Assembly (NCBI GenBank): GCA_012295275.1
Contig: CM022671.1
Span: 26,599,822 to 26,663,821 of the forward strand
Origin: Chrysomallon squamiferum
Lineage: Eukaryota; Mollusca; Gastropoda; Neomphalida; Peltospiridae
DNA length: 64,000 nucleotides
Direction: 5' to 3'
Shown here: piece after piece, positions 26,133 through 42,600 of the stretch
Position numbering within the stretch: the first letter of the stretch is position 1
Layout: every line of letters starts with the position of its first letter
The notes under the pieces: model-generated
What the model saw: the letters and a program-made list of their open reading frames with translations, nothing else
The model's database searches: none
Told to the model about the DNA's origin: nothing
Translations under genes and position numbers: made by a program

Positions 26133-28636
26133 AATATATTTACAATTTAATACTCAGTGTATGTGACTGTGCAAAAACAAATACCACAAATATCCAGGTA
26201 AACAAAAAAATAAAAAAATTCAATATAAAATACAGTATACACATTAAAGCATTAATGGGTTTTACTGCTACATCTTCCCATTAGGAAGGACTCTGTTTTA
26301 AATTAATATTATCACAGATGTGATATTTTAAAACTTGCAGTGAAAACATGCTTCTGAAATGAGAGAAACAACATACTTGGATGAGGGTTGATAGTGTTCT
26401 CTGTGAATGGTGCACTTAACCCCAGCCACAGACACATTGCCAGTGATATCTGTGTACTTTTTACCCAGGTTGATTCCAGTCACTGAAATGTTGGTCTTTC
26501 CATGAATTGGTCCAGTTGTTGGGCTGAACTGAAAATTATTAACAGATCAATGAATAACAAACAATGTCCTTCATTTTATATATGCATGTAAGAATGCATG
26601 CACTGCTTTCTTTTGTTTATATATAAACACATACATTTGCATATATAAAAATGTAACACACACACATACAAATAAACTCAGAAATAATAGGAAAAATAAA
26701 GACAGCCAACAAATAAATGATGCACAATTTACTATTTAGTACAGTACATTTTAAATGCGACATCATGAGATATATATGAATTTATTTTCTTATGAAAATT
26801 TCAAATTGTTATTCTTCTTCATATTATTATAACTTTACTAGAGTTATCACTAGTACTACTACTACTACTACTGCTATTGCTGCTGATACTACTGCTATTA
26901 CTACTATTACTACCACTACTACTTCTGTCATTACTGCTACTGCAACCACTACTAATGCAATTATCATCATTTATTTACTTCACCTACCCTAAGTATCTGT
27001 GGGTTAGGACAAGGCGCAGACCTGTCCAGCCACTGTTTGATGCAGTATCTCTGCAGAGTGCACTGATTGTCACACCAGCCACACTGGTATTCCTTGTCCA
27101 TGCTCAGACACTTACCACAGTTTGTCACCATCAGAGGACACTTGTAGATTCTCACTGTCAAATACAAATAAGTATTTTCAAACGTGTAATATAAGTAATT
27201 ATTTTTTAAGTTTGTAATACATATGATTATTTCCATGGGTGTAATACATATTGTTATTTTTAGAAATATATTAGATATAATTACTTTCATGTGTGTAATA
27301 CATATTGTTATGTTTGTCTGTAACATATAATTACTTCAATGTGTATAATACATATATTTACTTTCATGTATGAGATACATATAATTACTTTAATGTGTGA
27401 AATACATATATTTATTTTCATGTATGTAATACATATATAAATCTATAAAAATAACTTCAATAAATCTTTTGCCATGAACAATTTTATTAATGTATTAGAA
27501 GCTCAGCTCTCTATTATACTGTTACATAAAAAGTAGGTTTTCTTGATTTATATGTCAGACAGAAATATTAAATAAATAAAGATTATGGGTTGTAAGACAA
27601 GTGTGATTAATGAAAACACACAATGGATAAAACCCAAGAGATGTCTACAACCAAAGAAATAAAAAAATGAGATTTGGTCATACAGAGGTTGATATGATTA
27701 ATCAGTCCAAGAATGTCTTTACCTACATCAATCACAGTTAACGTTCCAATGAACATTATTTACGTTGGTTAGCCTAAGCCTTTCAAATGCATGTTCTGGC
27801 AGACAAACACAAGAATAAAATGCATATAAATTTCTTGGTATTGCCAGATCATTATTACCTTTAATGTTAGAAGGGTTCCCCAGTGGAAAACCATTCACTC
27901 CAGTCAGCACTTTGAAGAAAGCTGTCACAAATGGCTGTTCTAAGTCATCTGATTCAAACTAAATAAAAAAAAAAAAAGAAAGAAAGAATAAAGAATTTAA
28001 AATTTAATAGTATGAAACCTCAGAGGTGAAGTAAATGGTATCACATTACATTCGCACACACATAACACAGTAGGAAGCTCAGTGTAAAACCACCCATGTT
28101 GTCTGATGTAATATAAATTACAGTTAACAATGTCATGAAATATTAATAGTCAAATTTTTGACAGTAATTAAATCTATGATTAGTTATGAGACTTAAAATG
28201 GATTTTTTGGTTCAGAATAAATTAAACGAAATACAGTGAATGGTTATATTCATTTTTTGCTCATTTATAACATAAATCTTACTTTTAATTGTATATCTTT
28301 CAACCATTATAAGAAATTAAATGGCTTAAAAAAAAACATTATCATTCTATAGTAACAATATATTAATAAACTGCATTAATTCTTACTGCCATATAAAAAT
28401 TACATTATTTCAGTTATTTGGAGTAAAAATATGTTAAATAACTGACACCTAATTGTGCATTATTAAACAAGTGGATGAATCATTAGTTTATACAGCTTAC
28501 TAAATGTATAAACTAGATGCTTAACCATAATCTGTGGTATATAGAACCAATCACAAAACCACATATAAATAACAAAATAAATAAATAAAGTAAATAAGTA
28601 AATATATACTATATGTAGTGTGTGTTTGGTGGTGTG

Positions 28637-28678
<42 letters not shown>

Positions 28679-31600
28679 GTGTCTGCATTCACACTCTGAT
28701 ATCTGAAAAATTCCTCAGCTGTATTCTAGAATTAAAATGGAGGAACATTATCAGACAGGTGATACATTTTTTTTTTTTTTAAAGAGGAGACAGGTGAAAT
28801 AAATCTGATATAAATTTGAGCATATCAAAGCAGAGCACTGCAGCAGAGCTGGGTGAGAGATATGAAGTAACTGACATCAGAGGCTGGGTGTGCGTGTGTC
28901 TATCTCATCAGACAATCTTACACCACTGCAGCATTTATTTAAAGTTTTCACTTTGATGGGGCAACAGTCGATTGTCTAGATAACCAGTGAGGCTAACGTT
29001 TTATCTTCATGACAGTGTTGATAGATAATTCTGATCAGGATGTTTGCATTTAGAATGGATAATGGGATAGAATGCGATGAGAAGATATTTGCATTTAGAA
29101 CGGATAATGGGTTGAGAAGATATTTACATACAGAATGGATAATGGGATAGAATGCGATGAGAAGATACTTGCATTTAGAGTGGATAATGGGATATAATGG
29201 GTTGAGAAGGTATTTACATTTAGAATGGATAATGGGATAGAATGAGTTGAGAAGATGTTACATTTAGAGTGGATAATGGGATAGAATGGGTTGAGAAGAT
29301 GTTACATTTAGAATGGATAATGGGATAGAATGGGTTGAGAAGATGTTACATTTAGAGTGGATAATGGGATAGAATGAGTTGAGAAGATGTTTGCATTTAG
29401 AATGGATAATGGGATAGAATGGGTTGAGAAGATGTTACATTTAGAATGGATAATGGGATAGAATGGGTTGAGAAGATGTTACATTTAGAATGGATAATGG
29501 GATACAATGGGTTGAGAAGATATTTACATACAGAATGGATAATGGGATATAATGGGTTGAGAAGATGTTAAATTTAGAATGGATTGAGAAGATATTTACA
29601 TTTAGAATGGGTTGAGAAGACATTTACATTTAGAATGTACAATGGGATAGTTTAATTAAAATAATTTTTACCTTGACTGGATTACAGGTGAGACTGGATG
29701 AGGTGATGGTTCCAGGAACAATATCAGTTTTTCCAACATAGGTAAACACACATTTCACATTGGAATTCTGATCTCTCTACAAAAAGGAATAGATATTAGT
29801 GAAACACTTTAATTCTTTCCACGTTCCAAATATCAATGTCTGCACTAAAATTATTATTAAAATAAAAATAAAAGAGCAATAGTAATAATAATAAATATAA
29901 TAACAGAACTAATATAATAATAAAAAATTAATAATAAAGTTATATTCTAAAAGTGAATTAAAACATACAATCTTATTTAATAAAATAAAATATCCAAAAT
30001 GTGTTTTTAATAATATGGTGTCAGATCTTTAATTTCATACACTTAAGATAAAACAAAAATTAAATTAAAAAACTAAACAAGATGGGCCTTTATTATAAAA
30101 GTTACTGCCCTTTTTAACGTACAAACTCAAAAATAAATGTTACAAAATAATAATGTAATTTTGAAAGATTGTCCGATTTAAATAATAAATTTAAATGTTA
30201 ATGCTTAACAATCCATATTTAATGTCAAACATTATATGTGTTATTGATGTGATTTGAGAGAAAACCTTGTATCAGAATCACAGAAGATTTTATCAGCTAT
30301 CAGTAAAAGATCATTTAAAAGCACCTTAGAGAGGAAATAACAGACCATAGCTGTTAATAAAACTATAAGGAAAATAGATTGGTATGGTCGGTCAACAGAC
30401 CAATATGCTTCAAGAAAGAACCAGTAGAAAGCATTCTACCCCTCTGTTACATTCTGCATGTTCTGACTAGAATTACTGTACTTGTACACACAGCTCAAAC
30501 TGACCTGCAGGTTTCTCACTCCCACTGCTATCTGTTTTTCCTCTCCAGAGTGAACCAGGATGTCTGTATCTTGTCCAGACGCTTCAATTCTTGGACAGAT
30601 GGCAGCATCGGTAATTCCAAGAGAAGACTACAATTATAAATTTCAACAAAACTTTAACAGTTAAAAAAATAATAGTTAATTAAAACAAATAAATTAATAA
30701 AATAAAATAAAATAAAATAAAATAAAGTAAACAGAATAAAAGAAATAAATACTGTAGTGAGAAACGTATCTAATCTTATCAAAAGAAACAGCCAATCATG
30801 TAATGAAATAAAAATTCAAATATACATAATCCTGACAATATTTTTAAAATTTTATTCCATACATTAGTGAACTTGAAGACATACAAATAATTTTTAAAAT
30901 TTTTAAATATTTTAGTTAAAAATAATGTATAGAAATGTTTCTATTTGAAACCAAATTAAAGAACATTCAAACAGACTCTTTCACTCCTGAAAATAGATAC
31001 TGAACAATACAGTCTAACTTGTGTATGCACCCTCACACACCCGCACCCACACACACCCCCACCAACCCCCCCACACACACACACACCATATACACTTGAA
31101 AGCTATATTAAATATGTAAACTGCTCACCTGACAGTTAGAATCGTGTTTCTGACAGGTGTTTGTCTCGTAGCACCATTTGCACTTGAAATTGCTGCTGGC
31201 ACAGCTGGTGCAGTTCTCGTGAACTCGACAGTCAAACATTGGCACACTGCGAGTCACTATAGACCTGCCCTGAATGTGGAAGTGCAGCATCACCTCCTGA
31301 TGATCTGAAACAGAAATATCACTGTTCTGTTACCTCACACCGTATCATATCAATCAATATTACACTATACACTGTATGATATATAATATTTATATCATTT
31401 TTTTTTTTACCGTATGTATTTTATCATTTAGTATTAGTTACTATATTGGAACACATCACTGTGATAGATAATCGCATGTGATCACACATTTTACCAATCC
31501 AGATATTAAAATTTCAAGTAAAATAACAGACTGTATAAAAATATATTTTTATTAGGCGTTTACAAATCCTATGATAAAATATAAAGTCATTTAATAATAT

Positions 31601-32808
31601 TAATACATTCTAATGTATAAATAATAAATATAAAACAAACTCATATCAATAAATATTAACATTAAAATTTAAAAAAAAATTAAACAATTAAAAAAATAAA
31701 AATAAAAATATAAATATAAATATGAAACTGTATCATATATGAATTTAGATACATGTATTTTTTAAAAGACATATAATATCAAGTTGAATATTTGCTTTGG
31801 ACCAAATCTGATTACTTTCAATAAACAATTCTCCTAACTGCAGGACAGTTTTAAGCTTTAAGCAGTCTACAAACTATGAACATGTAGAGGAAAGAAGACA
31901 GGAAAGCAAGCACACCAAAGCCAAACATCTACCTACTCACCCTTACCCTGAGGAATGCTGGGAAGGTGCTGTTTCTCTGGCAGAAGGCAGGTGATGGTTT
32001 TGTCATGGATGGAAGCAGATGTGTCGTGTTTCTGCTGTCCAGCTTCAAATCGACATTTCAGATCAAGTTTTGACTGATTCTCTACAGATACTTTCTCAAG
32101 TTCAAATGAGATCTGTGAAAATAAAATTTAAAAAATTGATATAATAATAAAATTTGAGGTTTGTAGACCATACAGAAAACATGCATTGAAATCTAGTGGT
32201 TTATTTCAGATAATAAATATATAATTAAATAATTAAATAAAAAGAAGATCCTGGTAATGAAATGATTTATAAATTAGTTTTGACAACAATATAAACAAAC
32301 ATCTTTAAAAAAATAAACAAGACTAACAATCACACTGCTCTCTCTTATATGGCTAATAAAATGCTTGGGACTCTCTGTAGGTGTGTCTGCTTCTCACAGC
32401 ATAACAAGGAGTTGGTTTTTTTTTCAGGCCTTGGGGTAAATCTGCTTTCCACAGAAATAAAATTTCGAGTGAATATATCAGCTTATTACAGGAAAAAGGT
32501 AAATGCATTAGGTTCCACTCATTTTTTTTTGGCCAATCATTATGGGTCCTATGAGTACAAACATTCTGAGAAACTGTTTCTATGGCCACTGACCTGTCCT
32601 CCAGACTTTCCATTCTGCAGACTCTCATAGCTCAGGGTGTCTGGTTGGATGTTGGTGATGCGGGCACATGATTGGTCAGCTGATGGCAGCCAGTGAGGAT
32701 GTACTGCCGATGTCTCACACCTGTCTCTTGTAGAGCACCTTGCACAGGAGAGAATTAAAATTCTTAAATCATTCATTTTAATAAAAATATACAATAACAT
32801 AAATGAAA

Positions 32809-32839
<31 letters not shown>

Positions 32840-35800
32840 AAATAAAAATAAAATAAATGATCAACAAAAATAAAACAACAACAAAAATGAAATTCTTAGT
32901 TCTTGATAAATAAATCAATTGTACTTTTGTTAAAGAAAATAATAAAATTTTAGAAAGTGCTAAGAACATTTTTTTATTTCCATTTCTTATCATTTCAGAC
33001 TTTTACCATCAGCCTTTAAAGACTTCCTTAAGAAAAAATCTATGCAAACATTTATGGTATTGATATTAACAAATGTTATATATATAAACACACAAACATA
33101 CACACAAAGTGATGACATTCTGACACAATTTGTGCTTCTTGTTTGCCAAACTAGTATGTTTTCTGCCAAATACGTTTCACAAAATCTTTCTATGTGTATC
33201 TAAATAGGTTAGATGATATTTATGATCTTTAGTTAGTTTGAAAAATAAGTCAAATGAAGAGTTACTCTTTCCTGATAAGCAACAAATTATCTGTTATACA
33301 TATACATCTTCCTACACACTACAATAAATAGATACCACAATATTTAATACATCTGGCACTAGATGAATTACTGAAAACCAGTTTGTATAAATAAGAAAGT
33401 AAATATTATAAAGATCTAGCTAATAAATTTGTAAACATATACAAGATGCAATCTTAATATCATGAAATGGATACAAATATTTGGCAAAACCTTTCTTCTA
33501 TCTCAGAATTTATTCTGAAATACCTTTCTGTGAAAACTTACCTGTTTTGCATTACACACCACCCACATGTGTTGTCTGCTTTGGCAACACAATCAGAACA
33601 AGTCAGATGTTTCTCACAGTGCAGTATTGATATCAGTGACACCTGGAACAAAATCAGTTTTAAATACAGTGTGAAATTGTTAAAAGCCAACAAACAGGAA
33701 TGCTTAAAACATTTTTCAGGTAATTTCTGAGAAAATTTCACAATTATAAGAAGTAAACTTATCAACCATGAAAATTTCAAACAAACATTTTAAAAATATA
33801 ATTTATTGACTATCACAAGTTACACTCAAGCAGAAACACATACAAAAAACACTCACTTTTTCTGTTTCTCTCACTTGTATACACATAGATACACATACAT
33901 ACAAACAAACAGCAGATGAATAAATATTTAAATAGTATCTGTGTAAACAGTAAAAAGAAAAACACTGATACCTTTGATGGAGTTAGAACTATTAGTTTCT
34001 GTAAATCTTTTGCAGGCCACAATTCTTTCACCGGTCCCCTGATATCAACCTTTAAACTGGACAAGATGTTTGCTGCATCTTTAGTAAGTACAACCTAAAA
34101 TTAAATTCAAATTTTTATTATGCTGAATAAATCGTAAACCAATCAAAAAATATTAATCATAATTATCATTACAATGTGTCAGTTATTTTTATTCTACTGT
34201 AATCAGTGACAGTGACAGAAGAAAAGGAAGCCACTACCACCTTTCTGTTAGCTACTTGTATTTTTAATGTTTTATAGCAAAAGAAATATACCCTCTCATA
34301 AACATAAAAACACAGTAATGATAAACCACAGAATATTGTTGTGAAACAGTCTAAAGGGACCATCGACAAAGTCTGATCCTGTGAACCACCATGCTTTAGG
34401 CCAACTTATTTTTTCAAGATAATGTAATAACATATATAATTTGTTACAGTAGTAATATTTATTACTGCACCAATATACCAAAAATAAATGCTGGTGTATC
34501 ATGATCTCAGTGTCTGCTACTGTTTCAGTCCAGATGGTAAAGAAAAATGGTAAGGAATTGCCATGTCACTCTCAATTAATGTATAAATAGAGATAATGAT
34601 ATGTCATAATAAATTACCAAGACAACAGTTCCACATAATTTACAAACAGCTTAATTATTTCGTGAGTTACTGAAAGAACAATACCAGTTAACATACAAAA
34701 ATAACTGATAACGTCATAACAAATTACCACCTAATGTGAAAATAGTGTAATTTTATATAAAAAACAAACAAATTCCATGACAACTATCAGCTAATCTATA
34801 AATAGTGTAATTTCATAATTATAAATAACTACATCAGCTAATGTAGAAATACTGTAATTCTACAATGAGTTACCTTGACGAGAGTACCAGCCGATGTACC
34901 AACGTAACCAATCGTGTTTTCCCCCTCCTGCCGAACAAGAATGGACATTGCTGATGTATCAGGAAGAACAAGTTTGGGTGTGGCTGTCACTGGCTCTGTT
35001 CCTTCTATGGAGCTGTAGGCTTCAGCAACATCAGTCTGGCCACAGTAGTTCACAGCAGCTGACTACAGTGGAAAAACACAGAGCATGTCACGCATTTTGA
35101 ATCAAATATACCCAAATAATCAAGTCACTGAACAGGGATAAAATGCTGTACTGTAAAGCAGTTAAAGAAAAGATGTCATAATTAAGTAAATAAATTAACA
35201 CTACAGGAACAGATCTTTGCCTTTAAATGAACTGATACTCAACCAATAAATATCTAATGACATATATAACATTGTTTGTTAAAAAAAAAAAAAAAAGCCA
35301 CAAATACAAGTTTAAAATAATATTTCAGAATTTGTCACAATGAATTCTAAATTTCAGCATCAGAAAATATTTTAAATGTCTGTATACATCATTCTGTGGT
35401 ATTTTTTCTTTACTTTTTATATAATTTATTATTTAATTTCTTTAATTATTTATTTTATATTTATTTATTTATTTATTTATTATTTTTAAAATATTTGGGT
35501 TTATTGTTATACATGGATCATTGTGTGTCTGCAGTTCACCATATGAATCAAGCCATACTTGATCAGGCCAACAACAAATGGTCTCAAAGAACAAACCTCC
35601 TAGGTATTGGGGAATCTGACTATAAGATCATACGGTCGCAGTCTACAAGAGAACACAGCTGTTGCAGTGATAAGATTAAAGACAACCCTTGAGGGTACTT
35701 GAATTGAAAAAGTTTAATTTTCAGAACCATCAAAAAAGAGAAAACAAGACATCTGTTGTAAGGCTTCCGTCCAAAGAGTTCTTAAGTTGCAGTTTTCATT

Positions 35801-36038
35801 ATCTCATATATGGATGACATTCATATTAAATATCGTGTGCAGGATTTAAAAACAAGGTCTTTAGTTTTAAGAAAGAAAAAGAATATAATAGTCCATGTAT
35901 GACGAATGAACATTAGTGAGTTATATTATGCTTATAGTTATACAAATTTCAGTTCTATAAGAAATAAAGATGATAGCACTGAATAATTGATATAAAAGTT
36001 TATGTACATATGCATGTATATATGCTTGTGTGTGTATA

Positions 36039-36082
<44 letters not shown>

Positions 36083-37525
36083 TTGTACTTATATGAATTG
36101 ACATTCCAAATCATTTTCTTTGTCTAAATCAAGGAATAGGCTTGTTTTCTCTCTTGTGCATATACCTTAGTATCTAAAATGCATATAAACATTCACTCAG
36201 CAGTATGTATATGCTATACAATTAAAAAAGTACTCCTGGTATGCTTTGAAAAACACTTTGAAGAAATGCACCAAACTTTTTTTTTTTTTTTTTTTTTGTA
36301 GGTTTTAATTTCTTCAAAAAACTACAAAGACGTCACATTAACATTCTTCCAATCCCCGAGGACTGGTCAGCACTCCATCTCAATTGAGGCTTGTTAAGAC
36401 TGAGCCATCTTTCATCAGGCTAATTATAACTGATATCCCATGTGTGTAATATAAGTGTGATAAACCAGACCTCATTATGCTCAAGTGCTAAACTGTACTA
36501 CAGCTCAGCTCCATTCACCCAGCACTAACTGTTCCCTACCAGAAGATGGTTCAAATCTAGCTGCCTGATTAGATAAAAAGAAAAACCTGAAATCTGCTGG
36601 GTCAGTGGCATGTGCCACCAACCAATCACTTTCAGTCAGACGACTGGATTTAGCTTTTGATTCTTTGATAGTGCTTCAACTGTTAATACAGCAAGTTAAG
36701 TAAAAGTTACAAAGATTTAATTCTGAGACAAATAAACAGCGACAAACGAATGTGAATATGTATGAAATAAAAGGTATTTGCTGGCACTGACACAGGTATT
36801 CTTTAAAGTATTATGACGAGACAAGACTAAATTTCCATTCTTTATTATTAGGAAAGATTGGTTTTAATATTTTAGAGAAATATAAAGACCAATGTCCCAG
36901 AATGTAAACATAAAATAGAAGATATTATGAGTGATGAAAATAAATGGCAACATCCATATTTCATCATTAGGAAATATTAGTTATGAATTTTTTACAGACA
37001 ACGACCCATCAGGGACGTTTATACAAAATAGACTGTATTTGTTTGCATTGCTTCATTTATTCTTTGAAGCATATCTAAAGCATTTCAAAGTAAAGAAATG
37101 CTCAAACACGTCAAAGTAATGATTAATAAAAATGATATACCTAAATTACATATTTTAACTTAATCACGTCTTCTGAATTTGTGTTTTTCACAAGCAAGAA
37201 AAAGAATCATGTAAAAAAAAATGTCTTAAATAGAGGTGAAGTGTAATGTGTGTTTTTTATTTTATAATCAGCCAGTATTTGGTGAGGAATGTAAGTGTAA
37301 ATACAAGGTGACTTGGCTGACAATGTCAAAAATGCAGTGGTAATGTTATCTAGAATGGAGATTTTTAAACTCTGTCAATATTATAATAATGGAAAATGTA
37401 TCATGAATGAAAACGTAAAAACTTAACATATTTATTTAGCATAGTTATTGTAATTTTTAACATATATATATGTCACATAATTATTAATATTTAACTTTAA
37501 ATTTTTGTTGCATACATATATATCT

Positions 37526-37590
<65 letters not shown>

Positions 37591-39150
37591 GTATTTTACC
37601 TAATGTTTTTAGAATTTAAGAATTTTTATCTGTTTCATCTGCTTCCACTTCCTTTCCCATGATAAAATTTTCTTTGACGCAAATTAGCTACCGTGTTCAA
37701 TTTAAGTCTTACTTGACTAAATTCTCTGTCTTACTTTCTTAAATGAATCGTGTCACCTGTTACAAACAGTTGAAGCAGAATTTCAAGGAAATAGGAGAAA
37801 AAGGTAAAGGAAGATTCAGCTTCTTTTTTCTTTTTAAAATAATAATAATAAAATTCTTTAAAATTAAAAATGTTTCAAAAAAATCAGTTAACCTCTTTTC
37901 TTTGGATTAACAAATTTGTCCTTTATATCACTATTTCTAGTGTACCCATCAAAATCATTGGTATGTGCTGCTCTGATTATGAGATTAATGTAAATGATTT
38001 TTTTCTATAATAGCGATAATATCAATATGACACTCACTTCACACTGACATCAGCAAATTATTTTTTTTCTATTTTTTATTTTTTAAAACCTGTAATATTA
38101 AACTCTGCTTAATATGTTACACAAAATTATTACAAAAATAAGGCTGTCAAACACATATGCATGCATGCACGCATGCACACACAAACACACACAGAGGAAG
38201 AACAAAAATAAAATAAAAGCACCCACCACATACATTAACTTCAAGTCTCTATCTAATTTACTCATGCACTTTTGATTCCCACCCAGGGTAAAATTATAGT
38301 TTCAAGTTATCTTTCTGAAATGTATGACATGGAAGAAAATACACGATTTTAACCTGCATTAGACACCTGTAATCAATATCTCAGGTGTATGTAGCTTCAA
38401 ATTACTCTCTTGTTAGAAATGAGAAAAGGTAAAGTTTTACTGATACACTGAAAGTGAAATCTAAACATTCCTACACCCAGAAACACGAGAAACGTTTTAC
38501 TTCAGGGAGGTAGAAATATGTTAGTTTAAGTAATTAAGTCATTAATCTTGAAAAAATATTATACCACATATTGGTAGTTTCTGCTAGTAGTAAAGAAAAT
38601 TAATAACAAAATTTTTTATATGTAAGATTTGTTTGCAAAAACAAAATCAAAATCAAACAATAAAACAAAAGTATGAAAAAGTAAAAACAAACAAAAATTT
38701 ATTTATTTAAAAAATAAAAAATCACATTAATTTTTTTTTTTAAATATATTGTTCCTTAGGGTCAAATGACATCTATGGACAAACTGAATTGTTTTTCATT
38801 ATAAATAAAATAATATCTAAACTTTAACACGAAGAAAACTTTTTAAAATCAGTCAAAAATAAAAATATTTTTAAAATGTCTCCCACATCTACCAATAACC
38901 TTTACGCACCCAATATAAAAATATATATAAAAAAAGAATTAAATTAATACATCATTATAATAAAAAAAAACAAATCCCTTGAAGTCTGTTATAATTATTT
39001 TCATCTTCCCGGTAACCAATCACGCCTGACAACATTTCAACGAGGCGTTTTCTCATTAACCCTTTTGATTCTAGTAACTATAGGGAACGGCAGATCACTG
39101 ATGTCAAGATGAAGAGAATGTGTATATGTGTGTGAGCATGTACATGTAGT

Positions 39151-39185
<35 letters not shown>

Positions 39186-39610
39186 ATGCACATGCACATG
39201 CATGTGAGTGGGCACCACAGAGACCAGTGTGAACTATCAGTGCTGTGTCTGCCTCATTCTGACTGTATTCACTGACTTATCATCCAACCATCTGAGCTAC
39301 TGGAGAGTTCAGAAAATTACTTTTTTTTTTCTTTTTCTCCTCCTCTCTTGTAAAAGTAATGAAGTAAAGAAAGTGTTTTTAAATCATAAACATTGCACTT
39401 TTCTTTCTTTTTACTTCTTTCAAAAACAGAACTGAAAAACAGATGTATACTAAGGTAGACAGAGTTGAAGAGAGAAATAATAATTGAGAGGGAAAGATTA
39501 TTCAAAAACAGATTAGAACTTATAATGAAGCCCTCCATAATAATTAGGAAAATATTCTTTATTTAAAATACATTATTTATTTTCAAGTATGAAGGATTTT
39601 GTTTTTTGTG

Positions 39611-39658
<48 letters not shown>

Positions 39659-42600
39659 GTAGACATACAGATACTTTAAATTCAAATTGCATGTGTGTAT
39701 ATGTGTGTGTGTGTGTTTGTGTATATATGTATATGTATGTATGTACATATGCATTTTTATTTGATTGCCTATGTATATATGTCTGTTGAAGGTATATATA
39801 TATGTATGAAACTATGTATTGATTATTTTATATTATTTTATAAAGATACACCCCTATTACAACACATTGTAAAGTGTAGGTATATGTCACACAAGTTGTG
39901 TTCTTAACCATAGACAGGTCAGGTACGTGTACATACATCAAACACATCAAATACATACATGTATGTACAGCTGGGAAAGGTTAACATTCTAAACGCTTCA
40001 CAGTTATGCAAATCTTTCCTATTCTTTTCATAAAACATATATTACTCACATTGTTCTTTCCACTTTGGTGGAAATAAGCAATCAGATTATTTTCTTTATG
40101 TGCAAAATGAAAACAATCTGTATACCTTCTAGGCACTCAACATTGTTACACTTCTGGACACTGAGACAAAACAATGTACAGATTATGTAAAATATACCTG
40201 CCTCTATTACATATATGTGTTGTGTGTGTGTTGGTTTGTGTATCTGTGTTTATATGTGTATATGTTATATACATATTGTATTTATTTAATTATGTATTTG
40301 TAAAAGGTTCATGAGAATGGTAATTAAAAGTTTTATTTATAATATATAACACACACACACATATATATATATCATGATATATATATATATATCATGTTTC
40401 ATAATTATAAATTAAAAACAGTTACTTTTGGATTCTTCCTATAAAAAAAACAACAACATTTTTTTTGTGAAATGTAATCATTATTTAAAAGAAGAAAAAT
40501 TTCATGTTTAAAAATAGAAAAATTAACAAGAGAACAAAAGAAAGCTGTCTTGTACACCCATATTTTTATCACATAAATGATAAAGTCTGTGTTTTCAATG
40601 TGTAATCTCTGCTTACATCTCACAAATACTTGATAAGCAAAAACTAGTTAAAAGAAATGGCCAAGGTGCACAACTTAAGAAAGTTTGTTATTGTAACAAT
40701 ATATAGTAACAGTTATTGTGTTTATGTATATATATATATATGGAATGTCATTAGAGCAATATCAGATATTATTGCATAATATAAAAGGGGATATATTGCA
40801 GTCCCTAACAGGGATGTACTTATTTTTTTAAAAAGACATTTTTGTATTGGGTAAAAGGGAAATATTACATTTTGTAATGTGATATACAGCATTTTATAAA
40901 AGGAATAGATTATGTTATATAAAAGGGATATACTGCATTTTGTAAAAGAGTATAATACAACTTATAAAATAGAATATATTTTGTAAAAGCATTTATTACA
41001 TTTTGTAAAAGGGATATATTGTTTTGTAAAAATGGTTATACTGCATTTTGAAATGATAAAAATAGTTTATTTTGTGGACACAAGTTTATATTAACACTGA
41101 AATTGGTGGGTTTGGAAACATAGTATTTGTCATTTATCAATTGTCCATTAATGTCTGGACTAAAAGCTAATTATTTAATCATATTAAAATTATAATAAGT
41201 TTTTAATATAATTTCCTCAACCTAAACTCCTGATTTCTTTGTTCAAATATACTTGTCATAAGTTGAGTACATATCAGTTTAGACATTCAGAACTAAAACC
41301 TTCAGTAATATCAGAATACTGTTCCTGTGAGGTAACTATTTATAATTGAGTAATACTATCATCGTTTGTTACAAAATATCTATTGTTAATATACCTTTAA
41401 ATATTGATACAATATCATAATTAAAAAAAGTCTTGAATGAAAGAAATTTTTTTTTTTTTTATACTGAGATCTTTCATCTTTTTATCAGAAATATTTAATT
41501 ACCACTTTTCTTTCATCACTTCATAATTCTAAAAGATACTGTTATCATACTGGCTCTTGTTTGCATTTTTAATGATGATGATAATTACCAAAAAAAAAAA
41601 AAAAAAAAAAAAAAAAATGAAGAAGAAGAAGAAAAAAAAAAAGAAAAAAAGAAAAATAAAATAAAATAAATTATAGTAACAATAAATTAAAAAGAATTCA
41701 AAATAAAATGCAGAGCACAAAACCATCTGGGGGAATTTAGCCCAGACAATCCTTTTTCCACCTCAGTGCCATCTAGTGTAGCAGTATGATGGAAGTGACA
41801 ACGAGGAATGTGCAGAAAACAGATTACTTGGACTAGGGTTTCTTTCTGTTGTGTTTGTGCACTTAATGACAAATATCGCAGCATGTGTCATAGACAGAGA
41901 TCAGACAATGAAGCGGAGAGGATGTTTCAAGTGAGGAAACACGATAGACTGGATCTCTTCCAAACCTATCTGTCTTCAACTCATCTACTGTTATCACAGT
42001 TCATGCTCCTCCTCGCTGATAAAGCATGTGTATTAAAGTAAAAGATTTCCTGATACCAGTTCACTTTTTTCTTCTTTTTTTTTAATTTTTTTTTTAAAAC
42101 AAAACCTTTTTAATTATTTTCTAAAAAACACAAAAAAATCCAGCCACATTTATAACATGAAGCAGGTGATATTTTTATCCAGCTAAAATGTTTTTGTTTG
42201 AAGTTAAGATAAGAAAGGTTTAATGTAATGTAGCCAAACTTGTTTATGTTTAAAACTTCCATGCATTCCTCTTTTATCTCCTTCATTTCTTTCTTCTTTC
42301 TTTTTTTTACAAATATATTTTACTTTTAACATCTTTAATAAAGTTTAACAGAACTATAGTGATAATTCAGGAAAAAAAGAAAAAAGGAGAGGAAGTTTTA
42401 ACTTGATAATGCAAATGCAGTTAACCTTTAACTGTAAACTACGTATTTTATGAGTTTATGCTACATTAACGCAATGTTCTTTTATTGCAAATTCATAACT
42501 TTAATGACTTTCAAAAAACTATCTAATGTCAGAATTCTTTGGAGCCAAAGATAGATTACCGCCAAACCTAACCAATAACCAAATTTCTGCTAATGTACAA

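Noticed and set aside
29041-29640. CRISPR-like spaced repeats
   Set aside because: Direct tandem minisatellite without spacers, in an animal intron.
30379-30639. 86-residue plus-strand open frame
   Set aside because: Antisense shadow of receptor exon 8 (30505-30627), which fits the plexin alignment and phase.
36550-36575. tRNA B-box-like ggttcaaatc
   Set aside because: No matching A box or cloverleaf around it, and its orientation is opposite to the putative poly-A tail.
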